A stretch of 30,422 bases of DNA from Lysobacterales bacterium. Its GTDB lineage: Bacteria; Pseudomonadota; Gammaproteobacteria; Xanthomonadales; S139-57. Shown piece by piece: positions 7,463-14,598 of the stretch (position 1 is its first letter; each line of letters opens with the position of its first letter). Below the pieces are notes generated by a model. That model worked only from the letters and a program-made list of their open reading frames with translations. It was not told where the DNA came from and did not search any database. The translations under genes were made by a program, and so were the position numbers. The stretch is taken from contig JALWTZ010000047.1 of assembly GCA_026993285.1 (NCBI GenBank), positions 1 through 30,422 of the forward strand. The letters run 5' to 3'.

Positions 7463-8935
7463 ATGGAAGCGCTGTATATCACGCTGGCACTGCCCGTTTG
7501 TGGCGCTTTGCTGTTTGCTCTTGTCCGTGATGCCCGCCTGGCCAGTACGCTCAATCTGTTCATCAGCGCGGCCAGTTTTGTCAGCACGCTGTGGCTGGCC
7601 ATACAGGTGCTTTCCCACGGCAGCATGCATAGCACCCATTTCCTGGTAGATCCGTTCAACATCTATCTGCTGGTTCTGACTACGCTGGTGGGGATGACCA
7701 CCGCCATTTTCTCCCGACCCTACATGCAGCATGTGTGTGCGGAAGGCCGTTGCTCCATCCATCGCATGCGCCTGTATCACAGCATGTATCAGGCATTCAT
7801 GTTCACCATGCTACTGGCGCTTTCCACCAATAACCTGGGTGTGCTCTGGGTTTCCGTAGAAGGTGCAACGCTGGCCACAGTACTGCTGGTTTCCTTGTAT
7901 AGAACACCGGAAGCCGTTGAAGCCGCCTGGAAGTATTTTATCCTCTGCGGCGTGGGCATTGCCCAAGCACTGTTCGGCACGGTCCTGTTGTATTTCGCCG
8001 CGCAGCACGTTTTGTCCTCACCGGAAGAAGGGTTGAACTGGATGATACTCTATCAACACGCCAGTTCCCTGAATCCAACGGTTATGGGTATCGCTTTCGT
8101 TTTCCTGTTGGTGGGTTATGGCACCAAGGTTGGCCTGGTCCCCATGCACCAGTGGTTACCCGATGCACATTCGGAAGGACCAACGCCCATGTCGGCCGTA
8201 CTTTCAGGGCTCTTGCTCAATGTGGCTCTGTACGCAGTGGTTAGAATCAAGATCCTAACCGATGGCGCACTGGTTCAAAGTCCCCACCCACAAATGGCGG
8301 GTCATCTGTTGATGGGTTTCGGTTTAATCTCCTTTCTTGTGGCCGGTCTGTTCCTGCATCGTCAACGGGACATCAAACGGATGTTCAGCTATTCCTCCAT
8401 TGAGCACATGGGGCTGGCCACCTTCGCTTTCGGTATCGGTGGGCCGCTGGCTACATTTGGTGCCCTGTTGCACATGCTGGTTCATTCACTCACCAAATCC
8501 GCCATTTTTGTTACCGTAGGTCATGCAACCCATATTGCCGGCACCCAGCGCATCGAGCAGATTCGGGGTCTGATTCGAACACAGCCAGAAGTTGGATGGG
8601 GGCTGCTGTTGGGCGTAGCAGCCATTGCCGGCTTTCCGCCCTTTGGCCTGTTTACCAGTGAATTTCTGTTGTTGACGGCAACCATGCAAAGCTGGCCATG
8701 GTTGACGGTCAGTCTGTTGCTGGGGCTGGGCATTGCCTTTGCCGGGTTGTTCCGGCACCTGCATCCCATGGTGTATGGCAAGGCACCACAAGGTCAACAA
8801 GCGGTTCGCGTCAACATGGTACCCGTGGCCCTGCACTTGTTGCTCGTATTGTGGCTCGGATTGGCCATTCCCGACTTTCTCTCCAACTGGCTGAATCTCG
8901 CTGCCACCCTGATCTCTGGAAAGGGATTGCTATGA
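7463..8935 (+). CDS. hyfF: HyfF-like (NuoN/NuoL family) antiporter-type membrane subunit
   Basis: 490 residues; the second antiporter-like subunit of the operon. Family features are the acidic residue in VSVEGATLATVLLVSLYR, the Lys in VGYGTKVGLVPMHQWLPDAHSEGPTP, the block SYSSIEHMGLATFAFG and the segment LHMLVHSLTKSAIFVTVGH. Where HyfB has Lys in SGVMLK, this protein has Asn in SGLLLN, so the two channels are not equivalent. A GGAGGAG stretch in the end of hyfE gives a good ribosome binding site. Its end overlaps the hyfG start by four bases (ATGA). With HyfB it gives the complex two putative ion-pumping modules; a third (HyfD type) is absent. Confidence 0.9.
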   Translation: MEALYITLALPVCGALLFALVRDARLASTLNLFISAASFVSTLWLAIQVLSHGSMHSTHFLVDPFNIYLLVLTTLVGMTTAIFSRPYMQHVCAEGRCSIHRMRLYHSMYQAFMFTMLLALSTNNLGVLWVSVEGATLATVLLVSLYRTPEAVEAAWKYFILCGVGIAQALFGTVLLYFAAQHVLSSPEEGLNWMILYQHASSLNPTVMGIAFVFLLVGYGTKVGLVPMHQWLPDAHSEGPTPMSAVLSGLLLNVALYAVVRIKILTDGALVQSPHPQMAGHLLMGFGLISFLVAGLFLHRQRDIKRMFSYSSIEHMGLATFAFGIGGPLATFGALLHMLVHSLTKSAIFVTVGHATHIAGTQRIEQIRGLIRTQPEVGWGLLLGVAAIAGFPPFGLFTSEFLLLTATMQSWPWLTVSLLLGLGIAFAGLFRHLHPMVYGKAPQGQQAVRVNMVPVALHLLLVLWLGLAIPDFLSNWLNLAATLISGKGLL

Positions 8936-10536
8936 CTTCCAATCACCGCATACACGATTTTGTCTCGGCACTGGCAGCAGCCGGTGCCCTGGAACCCGAA
9001 ACCCTGGATGAAGTAGCCGTACCCGAGGCCTATGTGACCGTGAAATCCCTGTCTGTGGAACACTGGGCAGAAGCGGCCCGGCTAGCGAAAGCACATGGCC
9101 TTCGCTGGGCAGGCTGCTGGGCGGATGAGGTATCCACGGGTTATCGCCTGTATGTCTTGCTGGCAGCCAATGGCCAATATGTCTTGCTGGTGGCTGCATG
9201 GAAAGAAGACGACATGCCTGTACCCTCGCAATCCACCAGCTATCCGGCTGCTTCTCGCATGGAACGGCACATGCACGACCTGTTGGGCATACCCTGGCAA
9301 GGCACTACGGATACACGCCGCTGGACTCGTCATCGGGCCTGGGAAGCTGATCAGTATCCCTTGCGCAGCAATTTCCCGCTACAAACTGACAAGACGGGTC
9401 ATACGCCGGTTGACAATCATTATCCCTTTGAGCCAATCCAGGGTGACGGCATCTATGAGATCCCCGTGGGTCCGGTACACGCCGGCATCATCGAGCCTGG
9501 CCATTTTCGCTTTCAGGCAGCCGGTGAACCCATACTGAGACTGGAAGAGCGCTTGGGTTATGTACACAAAGGTATCGAAAAACTGGCCGTAGGTCGTGAC
9601 GCCGATTCACTGGTGCGATTGGCAGGGCGAGTTTCGGGTGACAGTACGGTAGCCTATGCCTGGGCTGCGGCCATGGCGATCGAGCAGGCAAGTGGCATGG
9701 CTGTTTCACCACGCATCCAGCTGATTCGTGGCCTGTTGGCCGAACGTGAGCGTGTGGCCAACCACCTTGGCGATATCGGTGCCATTTGCAATGATGTGGG
9801 CTTTGCTTTTGCACACATGCAATGCCAGGCCCTGCGGGAAGGCTGGCTGCGAAGAAATGCCGAATGGACCGGCCATCGATTGCTCATGGATGTCATCAAG
9901 CCGGGTGGGATCCACTGCGAATTGTCGGAAGATATGCGCGCCCGCCTGCTGGATGATCACGAGCAGCTACGCAAGGAAATTCGCCCCCTGTTCGATATTC
10001 TGGATGACCACCCTTCCCTTGAAGATCGCCTGTTGACCACGGGTTACCTCTCTGCGGCAACTGCAAACGAGTTGGGTGTTACCGGCTATGTGGGCAAGGC
10101 ATCAGGTCAAAACACGGATGTACGCCACGACTCACCCTACGGCCCCTATCAGAACCTGCAATTCAGTACAGCGACCTTAGAAGCCGGTGATGTAGCTGCA
10201 CGTCTGGCCATTCGCCAGATGGAAATCTTCAGCAGTCTGAAGCTCATGCAGGATATGCTGGAAAAACTGGCACAGTTGCCGGAAGAACAGATGCTCGAGC
10301 AGGATTTTCCCACGCCACATGTAACCGGGAGTCTGGCCATCGTCGATGGCTGGCGTGGAGAAATCCTGGTTTTCCTGCGCTTTGACCAGCAAGGCAAGGT
10401 GGTGCGCTTTTTCCCTCGGGATCCCAGCTGGTTCACCTGGCCGGCTCTGGAACGCATCGTGCTGGGCAATATCGTCCCCGACTTTCCAGTGTGCAACAAG
10501 TCGGTCAATGCCTCCTACTCCGGGCATGATTTGTAA
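8932..10536 (+). CDS. hyfG: NuoCD/HyfG-like large subunit lacking the [NiFe] cysteine motifs
   Basis: 534 residues. Residues 1 to about 140 form a NuoC-like domain (MERHMHDLLGIPW near 110-122); the rest is NuoD/hydrogenase-large-subunit-like, with PVGPVHAGIIEPGHFRF near 178-194 and RLGYVHKGIEKL near 207-218. True [NiFe] large subunits carry RxCGxC here and DPCxxC near the C-terminus. In this protein the first motif is RVSGDS (233-238, no cysteine), and the end is FPVCNKSVNASYSGHDL (last 17 residues), with a single cysteine (Cys521). A Ni-Fe site is therefore not expected, and no protease-cleaved C-terminal extension is seen. The protein fits the energy-converting-hydrogenase-related (Ehr) class. 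The ATG overlaps hyfF by four bases; an upstream in-frame extension inside hyfF is discarded. The redox partner is unknown. Confidence 0.9.
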   Translation: MTSNHRIHDFVSALAAAGALEPETLDEVAVPEAYVTVKSLSVEHWAEAARLAKAHGLRWAGCWADEVSTGYRLYVLLAANGQYVLLVAAWKEDDMPVPSQSTSYPAASRMERHMHDLLGIPWQGTTDTRRWTRHRAWEADQYPLRSNFPLQTDKTGHTPVDNHYPFEPIQGDGIYEIPVGPVHAGIIEPGHFRFQAAGEPILRLEERLGYVHKGIEKLAVGRDADSLVRLAGRVSGDSTVAYAWAAAMAIEQASGMAVSPRIQLIRGLLAERERVANHLGDIGAICNDVGFAFAHMQCQALREGWLRRNAEWTGHRLLMDVIKPGGIHCELSEDMRARLLDDHEQLRKEIRPLFDILDDHPSLEDRLLTTGYLSAATANELGVTGYVGKASGQNTDVRHDSPYGPYQNLQFSTATLEAGDVAARLAIRQMEIFSSLKLMQDMLEKLAQLPEEQMLEQDFPTPHVTGSLAIVDGWRGEILVFLRFDQQGKVVRFFPRDPSWFTWPALERIVLGNIVPDFPVCNKSVNASYSGHDL

Positions 10537-10560
10537 TGAACGAATAAAACAGGCCTTGGC

Positions 10561-11082
10561 ATGTTAAGAATACTCTCCCGCATTCATCATCACGGCGTAC
10601 TGACAGAAGACCTGCAGACAGAGGATGAACAGCAGATTGAACAACTGGGTCAACAGATCCAGGCTGCCATTGAACGCAAGTTTTCCGGCAGTCTGGCCAT
10701 CCGGCAAGTAGATGCCGGTTCCTGCAATGCCTGTGAGCTGGAAATTCATGCTGTAAACGGCCCGCACTACGACATTGAACGTTTTGGTGTTCATTTTGTA
10801 GCTTCTCCCCGGCATGCGGATGTATTGCTGGTGACCGGCCCGGTCTCCCGTCATATGGAAACTGCCTTACGACGAACGTGGAGAGCCATGGCCAACCCCC
10901 GCTATGTCATTGCCAGTGGAGATTGTGCCTGTACAGGTGGGGAATTTGGTTGTAGTTACGCCAGTTGTGGTGCTGTAGATAACGTGATTCCGGTGGATGT
11001 AAGCATTCCGGGCTGCCCGCCCACGCCCAAACAGCTCATGCTGGGCATATTGGCCTTGATGTACAAGGGCGAAAGGGCATAG
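10561..11082 (+). CDS. hyfI: NuoB/HyfI-like Fe-S small subunit
   Basis: 173 residues. It is the complex I subunit PSST/hydrogenase small-subunit homologue, which holds the cluster next to the quinone or Ni-Fe site. The probable [4Fe-4S] ligands are present: SCNACE (Cys55, Cys58), SGDCAC (Cys122, with Cys124 beside it) and PGCPP (Cys152). The CxxC spacing is that of hydrogenase-type small subunits, not the CC pair of NuoB. The gene follows hyfG after 24 bases and is the last of the operon. It stops 29 bases before the convergent E1 gene. Its intact cluster site beside a large subunit without nickel ligands points to electron transfer without H2 chemistry. Confidence 0.9.
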   Translation: MLRILSRIHHHGVLTEDLQTEDEQQIEQLGQQIQAAIERKFSGSLAIRQVDAGSCNACELEIHAVNGPHYDIERFGVHFVASPRHADVLLVTGPVSRHMETALRRTWRAMANPRYVIASGDCACTGGEFGCSYASCGAVDNVIPVDVSIPGCPPTPKQLMLGILALMYKGERA

Positions 11083-11111
11083 GCTGTATCTCGCTTGATC
11101 ACCTTGACGCG

Positions 11112-13322
11112 TTATCCACTGGAACGTATGGCTTGATCGATTGCCTCCACCGAAGGCAAAACCAACCCGGCGGCGTCACCCAGCGGAGTGTAGCAATCCG
11201 CGCCACTGATGCGCTGTAGCTGCGCACCAGTATCTTGCTGTGCCAGCAATGCAAGAATCGCTTCACCGACACCGCCGCTGTAACGGCCTTCATCCACCAC
11301 CAGCACGCGTTTGGCTTGCCGTGCGGCCTCTATGATAGCGGTTTCATTCAAGGGCAACAGCCAGCGCAGGTCCATGATGCGCGCGGCAACGCCCGCTTGT
11401 CTGGCCGCCTGCAAGCTCATGGGCACGCCATTGCCGAAGGTGATCACCAATAGTCCGGCCTGCGCTTCTCCGTAAAAACCCGGTTCGCCCAGAGGAATGA
11501 ATCGCCCCGGTTCCGGGTAGGGGAAACACCAGCCTTCATCGCCAACCCGGTGCAAATCCTTGCGCATGTACAGGGCGATGGGCTCGATGAAGGCGCTCAC
11601 CTGCCCGCATTCGGCCGCGGCCGCCATCAGGGTGCGCAGCATCATCACCCCGTCATCCCCCCGGCTGGGGCAGGCCAGCACCAGGCCAGGGATGTCACGC
11701 AGGGCGGCAATGGAATTGTCATTGTGGAAATGACCGCCAAAGCCCTTCTGGTAGCCCAGGCCGGGGATGCGCACCACCATGGGGTTGCTGAACTGGCCGT
11801 TGGAGAAGAACTGCAATGAGGCGGCCTCGCCACGGATCTGGTCACAGGCATTATGGAAATAGGCCAGATACTGAATTTCCGGCACGGGCAGAAAACCCAT
11901 GCTGGCATAGCCCTGCGCCATGCCCAGTATGGTCTGTTCATCCAGCAGGGTGTTGAAAATGCGCTTGGGGCCCAGCTTGCGGTAGATATCGCGGGTGATG
12001 GTGTATACCCCGCCCTTTTGCGCCACATCCTCGCCGAAGAGTACGCTGTTATCGTACTGCAGCATCAAATCCTGCAGGCCCTGGTTGAGCAAAATGGCCA
12101 TGTGGCGCGGATCACCCGTTTCCGGCAGACGGCTCCAGAAGGCCGTGCGCCGTTCCTGCGGCACCTGGCTTGCCGCTCGCCGGGCAATGCGCCGCTCATC
12201 ACGCTGGTGCAGGGGCGCCTGTACCGCCTCCAGAGTAGTCAACCGGGCCCGCCGGTCCGCGCCCCGGGCTTTCTGCAGGCATTCTTCTGCCAGCGCCTCG
12301 TAACGCCGCAGGATTTCCTCCCCGCTCATCAGGCCGGCATCCATCACCCGTTTGGCGCTGAACAGCAGCGGGTCCAGGGCTTCGGCCTGTTCCACTTCTT
12401 CCAGTACGCGATGGCGGATTTCAAAATCCGTGCCCGCGTGGCCCATCAGGCGGGTGGTCTTGAGATGGAGAAAAACCGGGCAGCGCAGGTTGCGGCAGGT
12501 TTCCACCGCCTGTTTCACCACCGGCCAGCCACGTTCCGGATCCAGGCCGTCTGCCTGGAAATAACGGATATGCGGCCGGTTGGAGAAGGTGGCCTCGATC
12601 CAGTTCTGCGGTGTCTTCACCGAGATGCCGATGCCGTTGTCCTCGCAGACCCACAACAACGGTACGCGCAATTGCTGGTGCGCGGCCCACTGGGCGGCGT
12701 TGAAGGCTCCCTGGGCCGTGCTATGGTTTGCACTGGCATCGCCGAAGGAACAGACCACGATGCTGTCTGGCGGTACCGGCAGATCCACGCCGATACGCGG
12801 CCCGTGCTCGATGGCCATGGCCATGCCACCGGCCTTGGGCAGGTGACTGGCAATGGTGGAGGTTTGCGGAATCACCCACAAGGGCTTGCTGCCCCAGACC
12901 TTGTGCCGCCCGCCGGAGGCCGGGTCTTCGGCGCTGGCCGCGAAGGAAAGCGCGGTATCGTGGATGAAATCCATCTCTGGCCGCTTGCGATAACGCTCGG
13001 CCATGAAGGCACCACTACGGTAGTGCAGCAGGGCCGGATCGGTGGTCCGGGTGAGCCGGCCCACCATGGCATTGCCCTCGTGCCCGCTGCTGCCGATGGT
13101 GTAGAACACCTTGTTTTCCAGACGCAACTGCCGGGCCATGAGATCCAGTTGGCGGGAAACCATCTGTGATTCGAACAGTTCCAGCAGGTCCCGGGCCGGC
13201 ATTTTCAGGGCTGTCTGGTTTTCCGACCGGTAGTGTTCAACAAAGTGGCGGAAATTCTGGTCCACCACTTCCGCCCGGTTCAGGTTGCGCCGGTTGCCCG
13301 GTGCCTTCCATTTCAGAAACAT
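11112..13322 (-). CDS. Fused alpha-beta E1 component of a thiamine-diphosphate 2-oxoacid dehydrogenase
   Basis: 736 residues. The first 390 or so match E1-alpha: the TIGSSGHEGN and LHYRSGAF segments, then a thiamine-diphosphate-binding motif from GDASANHSTAQ (194-204) to EDNGIGIS (227-234). The rest, from about residue 405, matches E1-beta: NSVLFGEDVAQKGGVY with the likely cofactor-activating Glu431, FNTLLDEQTILGMAQGYA, and a final VLVVDEGRYSGGVGEAI block. The family includes branched-chain (2-oxoisovalerate) and pyruvate E1 enzymes, which pass an acyl group to a lipoyl E2. No E2 or E3 gene lies in the window, and the substrate is not certain. It follows the glutaryl-CoA dehydrogenase gene after eight bases, so both are one operon. 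The DNA is clearly more GC-rich than its flanks. Confidence 0.85.
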   Translation of the reverse strand: MFLKWKAPGNRRNLNRAEVVDQNFRHFVEHYRSENQTALKMPARDLLELFESQMVSRQLDLMARQLRLENKVFYTIGSSGHEGNAMVGRLTRTTDPALLHYRSGAFMAERYRKRPEMDFIHDTALSFAASAEDPASGGRHKVWGSKPLWVIPQTSTIASHLPKAGGMAMAIEHGPRIGVDLPVPPDSIVVCSFGDASANHSTAQGAFNAAQWAAHQQLRVPLLWVCEDNGIGISVKTPQNWIEATFSNRPHIRYFQADGLDPERGWPVVKQAVETCRNLRCPVFLHLKTTRLMGHAGTDFEIRHRVLEEVEQAEALDPLLFSAKRVMDAGLMSGEEILRRYEALAEECLQKARGADRRARLTTLEAVQAPLHQRDERRIARRAASQVPQERRTAFWSRLPETGDPRHMAILLNQGLQDLMLQYDNSVLFGEDVAQKGGVYTITRDIYRKLGPKRIFNTLLDEQTILGMAQGYASMGFLPVPEIQYLAYFHNACDQIRGEAASLQFFSNGQFSNPMVVRIPGLGYQKGFGGHFHNDNSIAALRDIPGLVLACPSRGDDGVMMLRTLMAAAAECGQVSAFIEPIALYMRKDLHRVGDEGWCFPYPEPGRFIPLGEPGFYGEAQAGLLVITFGNGVPMSLQAARQAGVAARIMDLRWLLPLNETAIIEAARQAKRVLVVDEGRYSGGVGEAILALLAQQDTGAQLQRISGADCYTPLGDAAGLVLPSVEAIDQAIRSSG

Positions 13323-13330
13323 GGTACTGC

Positions 13331-14497
13331 TCAGAAGGCGGAAACGCCGGTAATGGCCCGCCCCACGGCCAACTGGTGGATGGTTTCCGTGCCTTCGTAG
13401 GTCACCACGCTTTCCAGATTGAGCGCGTGCCGTATGGGAGCGTGCTCCACGGTGATGCCGGCGCCACCCAGCAGGTCGCGGGCGTCACGGGCAATATCCA
13501 GCGCCATGCGCACATTGTTCCACTTGGCCATGTTGACCTGCACATGCTGCAGGGTGCCGGCATCCTTCATCCGTCCCAGTTGCAGGGCCATCAGCTGCGC
13601 CAGGGTGATGCGGCGGGCCATGTCGGCCAGGCGGATCTGCACCGCCTGGTTGTGGGTCAACGCCCGCCCGAACAGCATACGCTCGGCACAGTATTCCCGC
13701 GCCTCCCGGTAACAGGCGATGGCGGCACCGATAGGCCCCCAGGAAATGCCGAAACGGGCCTGGGTCAGGCAGCTCAATGGTGCTTTCAGCCCCTCGGCCA
13801 ATGGCAGGCGATTGGCTTCCGGCACGCGCACATTGTCAAAATACAGCTCGGAAGTCACCGAAGCGCGCAGGGACATCTTGCGTTTGATTTCCGGCGCGGA
13901 AAAGCCCGGCATGCCCTTCTCCACCACAAAGCCGCGTATGCCTGCCTCGGTCTGCGCCCAGACGATGGCGATATCGGCAATGGAGCCGTTGGTGATCCAC
14001 ATCTTGGAGCCGTTGAGCACCCAGTCGTCTCCATCCCTTTTCGCATGTGTTTTCATGTTGGCCGGGTCGGAACCGCCGTGGGATTCGGTCAGCCCGAAAC
14101 AGCCAATCACTTCTCCGCGCGCCATCGCGGGCAGCCAGCGCTGTTTCTGTTCTTCCGAACCAAAGGCGTGGATGGGGTACATGCACAGACTGGATTGCAC
14201 CGAAACAAAGCTGCGCAGGCCTGAATCGCCCCGTTCCAGTTCCTGGCAGATCAGGCCATAGCTGACACTGTTGAGACCGGCACAGTCATAGCCGTCGATG
14301 CTGCTGCCCAGCAGACCCAGTTCGGCAATTTCTGGAATCAACTCCTGCGGGAAGCGGTGTTCATCGAAACATTCGCCAATGATGGGCAGTACCCGTTCGT
14401 CCACGAAACGGGCCACGGTGTACTGCACCATCTGCTCCTCTTCGGAAAGCTGCGAACGGATGGAGAAAAAATCTTCCGGATCAACCAGTTGCGGCAT
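13331..14497 (-). CDS. gcdH: Glutaryl-CoA dehydrogenase (acyl-CoA dehydrogenase family)
   Basis: 388 residues, the normal length. The enzyme oxidises and decarboxylates glutaryl-CoA to crotonyl-CoA with FAD, in lysine, tryptophan or dicarboxylate breakdown. It has the acyl-CoA dehydrogenase layout: GCFGLTESHGGSDPANMKT near 150-170, WVLNGSKMWITNG, then DLLGGAGI. Marks of the glutaryl type are LRSFVSVQSSL, with Arg95-Ser96 in the place of the human Arg94-Ser95 that holds the distal carboxylate, and TYEGTETIHQLAVGRAITG, with the expected catalytic base Glu368. The family usually has YEGTHDIH; TETIH is a small variation. The gene is the first of a two-gene operon with the fused E1. A different short dicarboxyl-CoA is possible as substrate. 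Confidence 0.85.
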   Translation of the reverse strand: MPQLVDPEDFFSIRSQLSEEEQMVQYTVARFVDERVLPIIGECFDEHRFPQELIPEIAELGLLGSSIDGYDCAGLNSVSYGLICQELERGDSGLRSFVSVQSSLCMYPIHAFGSEEQKQRWLPAMARGEVIGCFGLTESHGGSDPANMKTHAKRDGDDWVLNGSKMWITNGSIADIAIVWAQTEAGIRGFVVEKGMPGFSAPEIKRKMSLRASVTSELYFDNVRVPEANRLPLAEGLKAPLSCLTQARFGISWGPIGAAIACYREAREYCAERMLFGRALTHNQAVQIRLADMARRITLAQLMALQLGRMKDAGTLQHVQVNMAKWNNVRMALDIARDARDLLGGAGITVEHAPIRHALNLESVVTYEGTETIHQLAVGRAITGVSAF

Positions 14498-14598
14498 GGT
14501 CTTGTTACCTGTGCTGAGGGAGAAATCGGGGATTCTAGCGCTTGTGGACGAAAAAGACTACCCAAATGGGATAGATGCCGAACGGACGATCACTCCCG

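Noticed and set aside
8932..10536. Reading the operon as a functional [NiFe] hydrogenase 4 or formate hydrogenlyase
   Set aside because: The nickel-binding cysteine pairs are missing in the large subunit, and no formate dehydrogenase, ferredoxin-like subunit or maturation gene is present in the window.
3815..11082. Reading the operon as a fragment of respiratory complex I (nuo)
   Set aside because: HyfE and the HyfB-type C-terminus are specific to the hydrogenase-4-like branch, HyfI has CxxC instead of the NuoB CC pair, and NuoE/F/G and NuoI/J are absent.
11853..13169. Long open frame (438 codons) on the plus strand opposite the fused E1 gene
   Set aside because: It is antisense to a clear enzyme; long shadow frames are expected in GC-rich coding DNA, and its residues (His, Gln, Gly and Arg rich) look like a reverse-strand artefact.
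13166..14224. Open frame of 352 codons on the plus strand opposite gcdH
   Set aside because: Same reasoning: antisense shadow of a strong acyl-CoA dehydrogenase gene in GC-rich DNA.
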